Below are positions 45,840 to 56,200 of a DNA stretch of 64,000 nt, piece after piece. The DNA comes from Cynocephalus volans (lineage: Eukaryota > Chordata > Mammalia > Dermoptera > Cynocephalidae): NCBI RefSeq assembly GCF_027409185.1, contig NC_084463.1, positions 72,587,852-72,651,851 on the forward strand, given 5' to 3'. Position numbers and translations under genes: made by a program. Positions within the stretch are counted from its first letter, which is position 1. The number at the start of each line of letters is the position of its first letter. Below the pieces are notes generated by a model, which saw only the letters and a list, made by a program, of their open reading frames with translations, was not told the DNA's origin and searched no databases.

Positions 45840-46930
45840 GGGAAGGCAACAAACCAGAGACAGAGCGAGCGCCCGACCTGGCACAGCACTGTGAGTGATC
45901 CCTGGCACAGCTCTGTTCGGGGGCTGGTTGCCCACCCGGCTCCCGCCTGCACCACCAGGCCACTCACTGCCCCGGTGCTGCCTCCATTTTCCCAGGTGTG
46001 GGCAGCTCCGCCCTGATCGGCCATCACTGAGCCCATTTGCTTGGCCTGGCGCGGGGCTTTCCGGACCCTGCGGGCCGGCCTCCTCTCCCACTCCCTCCGC
46101 GGTTCTCTGGCGGGGCTGGGGGTGTGGGGCGTCCCGACCAGTGTTGGGAGGGCTAGGAAATACGGGCAGGCCGACTGTCACTCCACCACACCCTGGACTC
46201 CGGCCCGGTAAACTTCCTGTTACTGGGAGGCAGATACCATCTCTGCGACCACCAGTTTGGAAAAAAGCCTAACGAATTTCTGGGTGGGAATAGTGTGGTA
46301 GGAGAGTTCCCAGGTCCGCTAGAACCTGCCGGAGAGCAGGCTGCAGGCGGGCACTAGACTCGGTTTATACCGGGGGGATACAAAGGTGAACAAGACCCGA
46401 GAAAGATCTACACAGTGCTACAAAGGCACCCAGAGAGACCGGTCGTCTGTGCCTAGCAGAAACCTGGTAGACTTCCTGGGCGAGGCGGTGCTGAGCAGGG
46501 TCTTGAAGGCCCAGCTGATAGACGAGGGGTGCAGAAGACACACCCCAGCCCAGCACAGTGTGCACAGAGGGGGGAGACGTGCGGCCAGGGAGGTGGAGAC
46601 TCGACAGAAACCACACACCCGGTGGGGTCGCCACTGCACGATCTAACAGCCTGGGCCAGAGCACACGGAACGGGGAGAAGTCCTGTACAGAAAGTGAAAG
46701 CTCAACAGAGATCACACACCCTGTGGTGCGTGATCCACCAGCCCAGCAGAGTACAAGCTGACCAGAAAGGTGGATCCCCGGAGAAGCCCAAGACCCGAGG
46801 CAACCACACACACAAGACGCTAGAGGCCAACTGAGCAGTCACGGCGGGAGCCATACCAAATTGGCAACCACAGCAACATCCTAGTTAGTCATTAGTCTCA
46901 AACCGGTGGACTGTGAAACCCCCTGCCACA
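45840..46930 (+). promoter_or_regulatory. L1 5' UTR / internal promoter
   Basis: About 1.09 kb, rich in CpG ('gagcgagcgcccgacctgg', 'ccctccgcggttctctggcg'). It should contain the pol II internal promoter by analogy with other L1s. No AAGATGGC YY1 motif sits at the extreme 5' end as in human L1, but 'cctccatttt' (YY1-like in reverse) occurs at 45981. The retained CpGs suggest youth. Two diverged units of about 101 bp occur near 46598 and 46699 ('acagaaaccacacaccc' and 'acagagatcacacaccc'). Confidence 0.8.
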
Positions 46931-47911
46931 ATGAATAAACACCAAAAAAAAGACACCAGAAATACAAAAAATCAAGAAAGTACGCCACCAAAAGTTAATA
47001 AATCTCATACTCTAGATCCTATAGAACAAGAAGCCCTTGAAATAACTGACAAGGAATTTCGAGTGATAATTCTAAGGAAACTGAATGAGATACAAGAAAA
47101 CTCAGCTAGACATCATGATGAAATGAGGAAAAGTATACAGGATCTGAAAGAGGAAATATACAAGGAAATCAATGTCCTGAAAAAAAATGTAGCAGAACTT
47201 GCTGAACTGAAGAAGTTATTCAGCGAAATAAAAAACACAACGGACAGTTTAACCAGCAGGCTTGTCGAAGTTGAAGAGAGAACCTCTGAACTTGAAGATG
47301 GGCTGTTTGAAATAACACAAGCAGACAAAAAGAAAGAAAAAAGAATCAAGGACATGGAAGAAAATCTGAGAGAGATATCAGACAACCTCAAGCGCTCAAA
47401 TATCCGAGTCATGGGTATTCCAGAAGGGGAGGAAAATGGAGATTCCATTGAAAACATATTCAACAAAATAGTGGCAGAAAACTTCCCAGGTATAGGAAAA
47501 ATCACACATCTTCAGATCCAGGAAGCTCAACGATCTCCAAACGTATTCAACCCAAAAAGGCCTTCTCCAAGACATGTCATAGTCAAATTGGCAAAACTCA
47601 GAGACAAAGAGAGAATCTTAAAAGCTGCAAGAGAGAAGCGTCAAATCACCTATAAGGGAGCCCCAATCAGGTTAACATCAGACTTTTCATCACAAACCCT
47701 AAAAGCTAGAAAGGAATGGGATGATATTTTCAAAATACTAAAAGACAAAGATTGCCAGCCAAGAATACTCTACCCTGCAAGGCTATCCTTCCGAAATGAG
47801 GGGCAAATAGTATATTTCTCAGACAAACAAAAACTGCGGGAGTTCACTACCACAAGACCACCCTTACAAGAAATCCTCAAGGGAGTACTGGGTTTGGTTC
47901 CTGAAAAATAA
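46931..47911 (+). CDS. ORF1: L1 ORF1 protein (RNA-binding, nucleic-acid chaperone)
   Basis: 326 residues from the first ATG (46931). An upstream in-frame GTG at 46913 is not used as a start. Function: a trimeric RNA-binding chaperone that packages L1 RNA in cytoplasmic ribonucleoprotein particles. Layout: basic N-terminus (1-30); heptad-rich coiled coil about 45-150 (…EEIYKEINVLKKNVAEL…, …SLTSRLVEVEERTSELE…); RRM from about 157 (IRVMGIPEGEENG); C-terminal domain about 200-320 with PRHVIVKL, YKGAPIRLTSDFSSQTLKAR and REFTTTRP. Close in length to human ORF1p (338 residues). No stops or frameshifts. A 187-nt spacer separates it from ORF2, so ORF2 translation probably depends on reinitiation. Confidence 0.95.
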   Translation: MNKHQKKDTRNTKNQESTPPKVNKSHTLDPIEQEALEITDKEFRVIILRKLNEIQENSARHHDEMRKSIQDLKEEIYKEINVLKKNVAELAELKKLFSEIKNTTDSLTSRLVEVEERTSELEDGLFEITQADKKKEKRIKDMEENLREISDNLKRSNIRVMGIPEGEENGDSIENIFNKIVAENFPGIGKITHLQIQEAQRSPNVFNPKRPSPRHVIVKLAKLRDKERILKAAREKRQITYKGAPIRLTSDFSSQTLKARKEWDDIFKILKDKDCQPRILYPARLSFRNEGQIVYFSDKQKLREFTTTRPPLQEILKGVLGLVPEK

Positions 47912-48098
47912 CTACCACTGCCATAAAAACCTAAGAAAAATCTAAACCCACTAGTACAATAAAAATGGCATTCATGAAGAGAAAACAAGCTAACAAAAAC
48001 ACTATCTACAACCTAAGGAACCAACAAACAAAGAAACCAAACAGTAAATCAGAAAGCAAGGAACAAAAGACACCTAAGACAACCAAACAACCAATAAA

Positions 48099-51000
48099 AT
48101 GCTAGGAATAAATCAACACCTTTCAATAACAACTCTTAATGTTAAAGGCTTAAATTCCCCAATTAAAAGACACAGACTGGCTGACTGGATCAAAAAGCAG
48201 GACCCAACTATATGCTGCCTACAAGAGACCCACCTCACCCATAAAGATTCACACAGACTAAGAGTGAAAGGATGGAAAAAGATTTACCATGCAAACAGAA
48301 AAGAAAAACGAGCTGGAGTGGCTATTCTTATATCTGACAAAATAGACTTTAAACTAAAAACCATAAAAAGAGACAATGAGGGACACTACTTAATGATAAA
48401 AGGACTGATCCATCAAGAAGACATAACAATCATAAATATGTACGCACCCAATGTTGGAGCAGCCAGATTTATAAAACAAACTCTATTAGACCTAAAGAAG
48501 GAAATAGACACTAATACCATAATAGCAGGGGACCTGAACACTCCACTGTCAATATTAGACAGATCATCTAGGAAAAGAATCAGTAGAGAAACACAAGATC
48601 TAAACAAGACTCTAGACCAATTGGAATTGGCAGATATCTACAGAACATTCCACCCAACAACCTCAGAATATTCATTCTTCTCATCAGCACATGGATCATT
48701 CTCCAGGATAGATCACATATTAGGTCACAAATCAAGTCTCAATAAATTCAAAAAAATTGGAATTATCCCATGTATCTTCTCAGACCACAATGGATTAAAA
48801 CTAGAAATTAATAACAAACAAAACTCTGGAAACTATACAAACACATGGAAATTAAACAGCATTCTACTTAATGACATATGGGTCCAAGAAGAAATCAAGC
48901 AGGAAATCAAAAAGTTTATTGAAACTAATGAAAACAATGATACATCATACCAAAACCTGTGGGATACTGCAAAAGCAGTATTGAGGGGAAAATTTATTGC
49001 ATTAAATGCTCACTTCAGAAGAATGGAAAGATGGCAAGTGAACAACCTAACACTTCACCTTAAAGAACTAGAAAAACAAGAACAATCCAATCCTAAAGTT
49101 AGCAGACGGAAAGAAATCATTAAGATCAGAGCAGAACTGAATGAAATTGAAAACCAAAAAACAATTCAAAAGATCAACGAATCAAAAAGTTGGTTTTTTG
49201 AAAAGATAAATAAAATTGACAAACCATTAGCATGGCTAACAAAAAAAAGAAGAGAGAAGACTCAAATAACAAAAATTAGAAATGAAAAAGGCGATATTAC
49301 AACTGATTCATCTGAAATACAAGGAATCATTCGAGACTACTATAAACAACTATACGCCAACAAATTTGAAAATCTGGAGGAAATGGATAAATTTCTGGAC
49401 ACACACAAGCTCCCAAAACTGAACCGTGAAGACGTAGAAAATTTGAACAGACCAATAACAATAAAGGAGATTGAAGCTGTTATCAGAAGGCTCCCAACAA
49501 AGAAAAGCCCAGGACCAGATGGATTCACAGCAGAATTTTACCAAACATTCAAAGAGGAATTGACACCAATTCTTTACAAACTATTCCAAAAGATTGAAAC
49601 GGACGCAAATCTCCCAAACTCATTCTATGAAGCAAACATCATCCTGATACCAAAACCAGGTAAAGATATAACCAAAAAAGAAAACTACAGGCCGATATCC
49701 TTGATGAATATAGATGCAAAAATCCTCACTAAAATACTAGCAAACAGAATACAGCAACACATACGAAAAATTATTCATCACGACCAAGTGGGATTCATCC
49801 CAGGGATGCAAGGTTGGTTCAACATACGCAAATCAATAAATGTGATACACCATATTAATAAACTCAAACACAAGGACCATATGATCATCTCTATAGACGC
49901 TGAAAAAGCATTTGATAAAGTTCAGCACTCATTCATGACAAAGACCCTCTATAAGTTAGGTATAGAGGGAAAGTATCTCAACATAATTAAAGCCATATAT
50001 GCCAAACCCACTGCCAATATCATCCTGAATGGGGAAAAGCTGAAAGCTTTTCCTTTAAGAACAGGCACTAGACAAGGATGCCCACTCTCACCACTTCTAT
50101 TCAACATAGTGTTGGAAGTACTAGCCAGAGCAATCAGAGAAGAGAAGGAAATAAAGGGCATCCAGATTGGAAAAGATGAAGTCAAACTGTCCCTGTTTGC
50201 AGATGACATGATCCTATATATCAGACAGCCTAAAACCTCTACAAAAAAACTGTTGGAATTGATAAATGATTTCAGCACAGTAGCAGGATACAAAATCAAC
50301 ACACAAAAATCAGTAGCATTTCTTTTCTCCAATAGTGAACATGCAGAAGGAGAAATCAAGAAAGCCTGCCCATTTACAATAGCCACCAAAAAAATAAAAT
50401 ACTTAGGAATTGAGTTAACCAAGGAGGTGAAAAATCTCTATAATGAGAACTACAAACCACTGCTGAGAGAAATTAGAGAGGATACAAGAAGATGGAAAGA
50501 TATTCCATGCTCTTGGATTGGAAGAATCAACATAGTGAAAATGTCCATACTACCCAAAGTGATATACAAATTCAATGCAATCCCCATCAAAATTCCAAAG
50601 ACATTTTTCTCAGAAATGGAAAAAACTATCCAGACATTTATATGGAACAATAAAAGACCACGAATAGCCAAAGCAATGCTGAGCAAAAAAAATAAAGCTG
50701 GAGGCATAACACTACCTGACTTTAAGCTATACTACAAAGCTATAATAACCAAAACAGTATGGTACTGGCATAAAAACAGACACACTGACCAATGGAATAG
50801 AATAGAGAATCCAGAAATCAACCCACACACTTACTGCCATCTGATCTTTGACAAAGGCACCAAGCCTATTCAGTGGCGAAGGGACTGCCTCTTCAGCAAG
50901 TGGTGCTGGGATAACTGGATATCGATATGCAGGAGAATGAAACTAGATCCATACCTCTCACCGTATACTAAAATCAACTCAAAATGGATTAAGGATTTAA

Positions 51001-51926
51001 ATATACACCCTGAGACAATAAAACTTCTTAAAGAAAACATAGGAGAAACACTTCAGGAAATAGGACTGGGCACAGACTTCATGAATACGACCCCAAAAGC
51101 ACGGGCAACCAAAGGAAAAATAAACAAATGGGATTATATCAAACTAAAAAGCTTCTGCACAGCAAAAGAAACAATTAAAAGAGCTAAAAGACAACCAACA
51201 GAGTGGGAGAAAATATTTGCAAAATATACATCTGACAAAGGATTAATATCCAGAATATATAAGGAACTCAAACAACTTTACAAGAAGAAAACAAGCAACC
51301 CAATTAAAAAATGGGCAAAAGAGCTAAGTAGGCATTTCTCTAAGGAAGATATCCAAATGGCCAACAGACATATGAAAAAATGCTCAACATCACTCAGCAT
51401 CCGGGAAATGCAAATCAAAACCACATTGAGATACCATCTAACCCCAGTTAGGATGGCTAAAATCCATAAGACTCTGAACAATAAATGCTGGCGAGGCTGC
51501 GGAGAAAAAGGAACTCTCATACATTGTTGGTGGGACTGCAAAATGGTGCAGCCTCTATGGAAAATGGTATGGAGGTTCCTTAAACAATTGCAAATAGATC
51601 TACCATACGACCCAGCCATCCCACTGTTGGGAATATACCCAGAGGAATGGAAATCATCAAGTCGAAGGTATACCTGTTCCCCAATGTTCATCGCAGCACT
51701 CTTTACAATAGCCAAGGGTTGGAACCAGCCCAAATGCCCATCATCAGATGAGTGGATACGGAAAATGTGGTACATCTACACAATGGAATACTACTCAGCT
51801 ATAAAAACGAATGAAATACTGCCATTTGCAACAACATGGATGGACCTTGAGAGAATTATATTAAGTGAAACGAGTCAGGCACAGAAAGAGAAATACCACA
51901 TGTTCTCACTTATTGGAGGGAGCTAA
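48099..51926 (+). CDS. ORF2: L1 ORF2 protein (endonuclease and reverse transcriptase)
   Basis: 1275 residues, the same length as human ORF2p. It nicks target DNA and copies L1 RNA at the nick. The APE-type endonuclease occupies about 1-239 and has every expected residue at its expected position: N14, E43 (QETH), Y115, D145 and N147 (GDLN), D205 (RIDH), and S228, D229 and H230 (SDH). The reverse transcriptase spans about 480-770, with D600 in SIDAEKAFD and D702/D703 in FADDMILY. The C-terminal zinc-knuckle-like motif C1130-X3-C1134-X7-H1142-X4-C1147 is intact. It starts at the ATG 187 nt after ORF1 and shows no decay. Confidence 0.96.
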   Translation: MLGINQHLSITTLNVKGLNSPIKRHRLADWIKKQDPTICCLQETHLTHKDSHRLRVKGWKKIYHANRKEKRAGVAILISDKIDFKLKTIKRDNEGHYLMIKGLIHQEDITIINMYAPNVGAARFIKQTLLDLKKEIDTNTIIAGDLNTPLSILDRSSRKRISRETQDLNKTLDQLELADIYRTFHPTTSEYSFFSSAHGSFSRIDHILGHKSSLNKFKKIGIIPCIFSDHNGLKLEINNKQNSGNYTNTWKLNSILLNDIWVQEEIKQEIKKFIETNENNDTSYQNLWDTAKAVLRGKFIALNAHFRRMERWQVNNLTLHLKELEKQEQSNPKVSRRKEIIKIRAELNEIENQKTIQKINESKSWFFEKINKIDKPLAWLTKKRREKTQITKIRNEKGDITTDSSEIQGIIRDYYKQLYANKFENLEEMDKFLDTHKLPKLNREDVENLNRPITIKEIEAVIRRLPTKKSPGPDGFTAEFYQTFKEELTPILYKLFQKIETDANLPNSFYEANIILIPKPGKDITKKENYRPISLMNIDAKILTKILANRIQQHIRKIIHHDQVGFIPGMQGWFNIRKSINVIHHINKLKHKDHMIISIDAEKAFDKVQHSFMTKTLYKLGIEGKYLNIIKAIYAKPTANIILNGEKLKAFPLRTGTRQGCPLSPLLFNIVLEVLARAIREEKEIKGIQIGKDEVKLSLFADDMILYIRQPKTSTKKLLELINDFSTVAGYKINTQKSVAFLFSNSEHAEGEIKKACPFTIATKKIKYLGIELTKEVKNLYNENYKPLLREIREDTRRWKDIPCSWIGRINIVKMSILPKVIYKFNAIPIKIPKTFFSEMEKTIQTFIWNNKRPRIAKAMLSKKNKAGGITLPDFKLYYKAIITKTVWYWHKNRHTDQWNRIENPEINPHTYCHLIFDKGTKPIQWRRDCLFSKWCWDNWISICRRMKLDPYLSPYTKINSKWIKDLNIHPETIKLLKENIGETLQEIGLGTDFMNTTPKARATKGKINKWDYIKLKSFCTAKETIKRAKRQPTEWEKIFAKYTSDKGLISRIYKELKQLYKKKTSNPIKKWAKELSRHFSKEDIQMANRHMKKCSTSLSIREMQIKTTLRYHLTPVRMAKIHKTLNNKCWRGCGEKGTLIHCWWDCKMVQPLWKMVWRFLKQLQIDLPYDPAIPLLGIYPEEWKSSSRRYTCSPMFIAALFTIAKGWNQPKCPSSDEWIRKMWYIYTMEYYSAIKTNEILPFATTWMDLERIILSETSQAQKEKYHMFSLIGGS

Positions 51927-51942
51927 AAATTAATATATAAAT

Positions 51943-52149
51943 TCACACACACACATACACACACACACACAAACCGGGGGGGGGGGGAAGAAGATATAAC
52001 AACAACAATTATTTGAAGTTGATACAGCAAGCAAACAGAAAGGACATTGTCGGGGGGGAGGGGGGGAGGGAGAAGGGAGGGAGGTTTTGGTGATGGGAAG
52101 CAATAATCAGCTACAATGTATATCGACAAAATAAAATTTAAAAAAAAAA
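51943..52149 (+). other. L1 3' UTR: CA repeat, G-rich tracts, AATAAA
   Basis: (CA)n interrupted by TA, then 'ccgggggggggggg' and G7-A-G7-type purine tracts at about 52050-52085, then 'gacaaaataaaattt', the poly(A) signal. The same order occurs in the L1 at 3884-4091, so it defines this subfamily. The G runs could form G-quadruplexes. Confidence 0.85.
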
Positions 52150-52200
52150 AATAAATAAAAAAAAAAAGAGTTGTGAACCAGAAAAAAAAAAAAAAAAAAA
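52138..52200 (+). other. Double poly(A) with 14-nt insert (3' transduction)
   Basis: The first A-rich tract ends at about 52167. It is followed by 'gagttgtgaaccag' (52168-52181), a second pure A-run (52182-52200) and then the target-site duplication. This is the layout of a read-through of the source L1's own poly(A) site with a tiny transduced flank. Confidence 0.75.
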
Positions 52201-52214
52201 AGAAAAAAGAAACA
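52201..52214 (+). repeat. 3' target-site duplication of full-length L1
   Basis: Exact copy of 45826-45839. Confidence 0.92.
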
Positions 52215-52314
52215 AATGCTTCTAAATTTCTGTATTGGGAAGGTTCTTTGAGCTTAAAAGTAATGAAGATGTCACTGAGAAAACTCCAAAACAAATTTAT
52301 TTAAGGCCAGTCTT

Positions 52315-52435
52315 CCCTAATGGACTTCAAATTTCTGAAGGACAAGACTTTCATATGCTTTGTCATTATTGCACATCCAATATTTACTTGTAAGCAGAAA
52401 ATTAGCTCTCAATAATCATTTATTGAATGGGCAAA
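52315..52435 (+). repeat. L2 3' end
   Basis: 'tggacttcaaatttctgaaggacaag' through 'ctcaataatcatttattgaatg' fits the L2 terminus. A short minus-strand L2 start lies at about 52870-52925. Confidence 0.5.
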
Positions 52436-53176
52436 TAAAAACTAAAACTTATATATGTAAAAATACAACATAAGTGGAATAAAATGCAAATAATAGTAAA
52501 AACATTTTCCATATTAATATAAAAATAAGAATTCTTGATATTTAAAGAATTTTTCAGAAATTAGTAAAAGAATATCAAAACTCTAATATCTAGAGAAACA
52601 GAATATGAAGAGACAATTCACCAAAAAATATACAAACAAAAATGATTAAGCATATTATTAATAAAATATATAAAAATCAAAACTAATACAACACCATTTC
52701 TTTGCCTATCATATAAGCAAATGTTAGAAAGGATTCTACCTCAAGTTGGCATACACCACTGGAAGAATTTTGAATGAAGATACATTTCAGGAAAGTACTT
52801 TAGTAATACGTATGAAAAGCCATATTGATGCTTATTTCCTTTGGTCCAGTATTCATTTAACATAAAAAGTTTCATTCAACAAATATTTATTGTGTGCTAA
52901 TTACATGCCAGGTACTACAATTTTAATTCTGGGAATCTGTTCTACAGAAATCATTGAAAAGTCAGGAAATAGCTTGATGTAGAAAGATGTTTAATATATT
53001 ATTATTTAGAATAAAGAAAAACTGGCAATGAGCTGAAAGTCCAGGGCTGAGAAAAATTTGGGTCCTAAATGGTGGCTTAACAGTTATGTAATATGCAAGC
53101 ACCTGAGAAAATAACGTATTAGAAAAAAAATCACTGGGAACCAAGCTCAGAGGAAAATGTTTACACTAAAACGTAC

Positions 53177-53252
53177 CTTCTTCCATATTAGAAGTACCCC
53201 TCGTAGTTTGTTTTGGCTCACTTGAACTTAGCTGGACACTTTGCCCAAAATT
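53177..53252 (-). CDS. CEP126: CEP126 76-nt coding exon
   Basis: On the minus strand the acceptor 'attccgtttttgtag' precedes 25 codons (…NFGQSVQLSSSEPKQTT…) and one extra G, then donor GAAGAAG|gtacgt. The start is in phase 0 to match the preceding exon, and the trailing G joins TG at the start of the 276-nt exon to make a valine codon. Serine- and glutamine-rich, probably unstructured linker. Confidence 0.87.
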
Positions 53253-55875
53253 CTACAAAAACGGAATATTAAATCAGAACATAATTCCATATTTAAAATT
53301 CATTATATATACATGCGCTTAAAAAAACTTTTAATTGCTGTATATATTTTCAGCTATCATTATTCATGTAACTTGTACATTTTCTTTTTTTTGAAAGAGG
53401 AATAAAGAATTATTGGAATAAGGCCTTTCTATGGTACTTGAACATTTAAAAAAAAATGTTTTATGTCCACTGAAAAATTTTCAGGTTGCAGTGTTGTCTT
53501 GGATGTTAGGAAGAAGAAAAGTAAGTAGGGTGGCAATCAAAAGTGCTGATTAAAGGTAAGGTAAAAAACTACCATAAGATTTATAAGATAACTGTGTTTT
53601 ATCATCGTAAGGGTGAATCACAACTACTAGCCAATAGCCTCTGACTATGGCTAATGCCAAGAATAAATAAATAACTTAAAACACAAATAGCTGCTCCAAT
53701 GCTGCATAGAACCTAGAAAAAGGAACTCTCAGAGCACTGGAAATAAGTGTACCCATTTAACACTCTCTGAGAGATACTACTTTCCTTTTCTATTTCTAGT
53801 CTGTTTCATTTTAAGAAATGATTGCTTTCTCTCATAAAATCGCCGGGCTGTGACTGTACTTATCTTTTGTTCACTCTGATCTGAAAAGTAACTGATACAA
53901 AAGCTCCTCAATAGCTCTCATAGTCTTGCCTAATCTTCATTATAGACTGAGACACCTTGAACGGAAACCCTGGCACAAAGTGGCAATTGTGCTTTTTCTG
54001 CCTTTCATTTGTCTCTTTTAGATTCTCTCCGCCTAGAAGTGGTGGGCTGGGAAAAATCCATTATGATAAAATATATTTCCCAATACAAGGTGATAAGGCC
54101 CACTGCTTTAGTAACTGAACCCTTGCTTAGGCTCTGGAATAAAACAAAAACAAAACAAAATAATAAGAATAAAAAATTTAAACTTCAAAATTTCATTTTG
54201 ATTCAGGAACACTGACCTTGTTAAGGCTAATAAAACTTTGGAAGATGTGTAAGTGGATGTGTGAGTGGAAGATGTAAATGTGGAAGTGGAAGCGAGGCTT
54301 CTGGAAAGAGGAACAAAAATGGACTCTAAAGACATTAAAATAGAATACAAGGGGCCATGAGATAGAATTAGACTCAGAAAAATAAAAATTTAGAGAGCAC
54401 ACTAATAACGGGCATTTAAAATTTAGTTTGTTCATTTCTTTTTTTTATAAAAACTACATATTACTTTTAAATTTAAAATACTACGTATTAATAAAAATAA
54501 AAAAGGTAAAATGTGTTCAGTTTAGGATTTTGAGATGTCTGATGAGAACGACATGGAAGCGAAAGGAAAAATAGGCATTATTGTATTTATAATCAGGAAT
54601 TTATGTTTATAATTAAGTATTATGTTATTAAGCAATAAGAATATATTGGTAATGGGACTAACTTTATTTACGTAAATATATAATTAAATTACTTTTGTTT
54701 TGCTGATAAGATTAGGTAATAGATGATTTTTCTCCATATTAATAATCTTATCCATATAGAAATCAGTTATTCCTACAATATACAAACAACAGGACCCTCA
54801 ACCTACAACTTGGAATATAAATTCTTTATTAGGCACCCTATTCCAGACCTATTTAAAAAAACCAGAAGAAGCAATAAAGTGAAACTCCAAGTGAAATACA
54901 TTTACTTATGAATCTAGATTTGTTAATATTCTACAGTCAATCCTTGCCTCAAGTTAGACCGCTAGAAAATGTTATATTTAGACCACACTTACTTAGCCCT
55001 CACAGAATTATCTCCACTCATGTTTAAATTGTTATTATGCTTTTGAATTTTATTGAAGATCTCTGTCTCAAACAGCCACGTTACTCTTTATTCATTTGTT
55101 GTTGGACTGTAATTAAGGAGATATCCATTATGAACTTCAAGGTCCCCTATAAAAGGTCCTCCATGGGAAATGTCTTTTAAAACATTGTACCCCAAACAAC
55201 AACATACTTATCAATATCCCTGGAGAACTATATAACTCATCCAATTTTCCTTTTTGTCATGTTTTTCAGGAGGCTCAGATCTAAATAGGACACTCAGTCA
55301 CATGGAACTACATCGGTTTTATGATTAGCATACTTGCTTCCTCCATCCATGCCTCTAATTTCTTTTTCTTTTTTTTAATGTAAATTTAAATAACTTTGTG
55401 GAATTTTGTTGTGAATGTTCTTATTTTTTTCAGAGTTAGCTATTAATAATAAAATAGCAATAGCTATTTCTTTAAGTTGGTTTAAAATCTTCATTAGTAA
55501 CTGATCATATAGGCTCATTAGAACATATCGAATAAGTATAGTACAGTAAGTTCCTAGCATAGAGACTACCAGACTACTTCATAAACAGCTTTCATAAAAT
55601 TTTTTTTGTTGTAGTATACAGTTTACAGCAAGAGCATAGTCCTTTAAGAACACATTGTTTTTTGGGCTGACCCCGTGGTGCACTCGGGAGAGTGCGGCGC
55701 TGGGAGCGCAGCGACGCTCCCGCCGCGGGTTCGGATCCTATATAGGAATGGCTGGTGCGCTCACTGGCTGAGTACCAGTCACGAAAAAGACAAAAAAAAA
55801 AAAAAAAAAAGAACACATTGTTTTTCAAGCAAATTTTCACTATTGGAAAGAGATTTTTACTAATACTGTACTTAC
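53253..55875 (-). other. CEP126 intron
   Basis: A 2.6-kb intron. Apart from the CYN SINE at 55664-55810, I recognise nothing. A-rich runs and diverged AT-rich DNA only. Confidence 0.7.
55646..55825 (+). repeat. CYN SINE, internally deleted dimer, with target-site duplications
   Basis: Body 55664-55808. The first monomer is complete; the second has lost its B-box half, passing from 'ctcactggctgag' straight to 'taccagtcacg'. Poly(A) follows. The exact 17-bp duplication 'aagaacacattgttttt' lies at 55646-55662 and 55809-55825, so this is a recent insertion. Confidence 0.9.
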
Positions 55876-55985
55876 ATTCATTTCCTCATTGTACTTCTGT
55901 CCTACAGATCCAGGGTTTTGTCTTTTCTGCTCTAAAAGACTTTGCTTCTTTTCAATAATTCGTTTTCTTCTCATAATAGTAAAAT
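55876..55985 (-). CDS. CEP126: CEP126 110-nt coding exon (5'-most seen here)
   Basis: Acceptor 'acatttgtttaag' before 55985 and donor ATGAAT|gtaagt at 55876/55875. Two leading bases complete a codon from an exon outside the visible set. Then 36 codons follow: FTIMRRKRIIEKKQSLLEQ, then KRQNPGSVGQKYNEEMN. The strongly basic, helical stretch suits a centrosome protein. The preceding, larger CEP126 exon must lie at higher coordinates outside this window, since I see no large minus-strand frame up to 64000. Confidence 0.87.
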
Positions 55986-56099
55986 CTTAAACAAATGTCA
56001 GCACAATGTCAAAAATTATGCAAGTTGATAGATAATACTCGTACACATTTACTGAAAACTTTCAAGTTACCTTCACACATCATAGAAAACTCATTCATT

Positions 56100-56200
56100 C
56101 GGTCAGCTGACTTTTATAGAGCTCTCCTTATCCATTCTATGCATGGCACAATTGTAATGATGAGTTCAACAAAATTCTTGCTTCTGAGGAGTTTGTAGTT
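56100..56200 (-). repeat. L2 fragment, minus strand
   Basis: 'ctatgcatggcacaattgtaatgatgag' and 'ttgcttctgaggagtttgtag' are reverse-complement L2 3' end. Confidence 0.5.

Larger units (their letters stand above)
45840..52200 (+). mobile_element. Full-length, coding-intact young L1
   Basis: Order: GC- and CpG-rich 5' UTR (45840-46930), ORF1, a 187-nt spacer, ORF2, a short 3' UTR with CA repeat and G tracts, and poly(A) to 52200. Exact 14-bp duplications flank it. It begins with GGG right after the duplication, as expected for a complete or nearly complete 5' end. Both ORFs are intact with all catalytic residues I can locate, so it may be retrotransposition-competent. It lies antisense in CEP126 and inside an older L1M. 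Species-wide polymorphism is plausible. Confidence 0.95.
45278..53176 (-). other. CEP126 intron enlarged by a full-length L1
   Basis: A 7.9-kb intron, of which about 6.4 kb is the antisense L1. Without it the intron would be about 1.5 kb. The L1 sits inside older L1M sequence (about 45600-45839 and 52215-52310). Confidence 0.8.

Noticed and set aside
46365-46834. Several overlapping frames on both strands as separate genes
   Set aside because: They lie in the GC-rich L1 5' UTR, where long frames arise by chance. Only the antisense one is mentioned, as a hypothesis.
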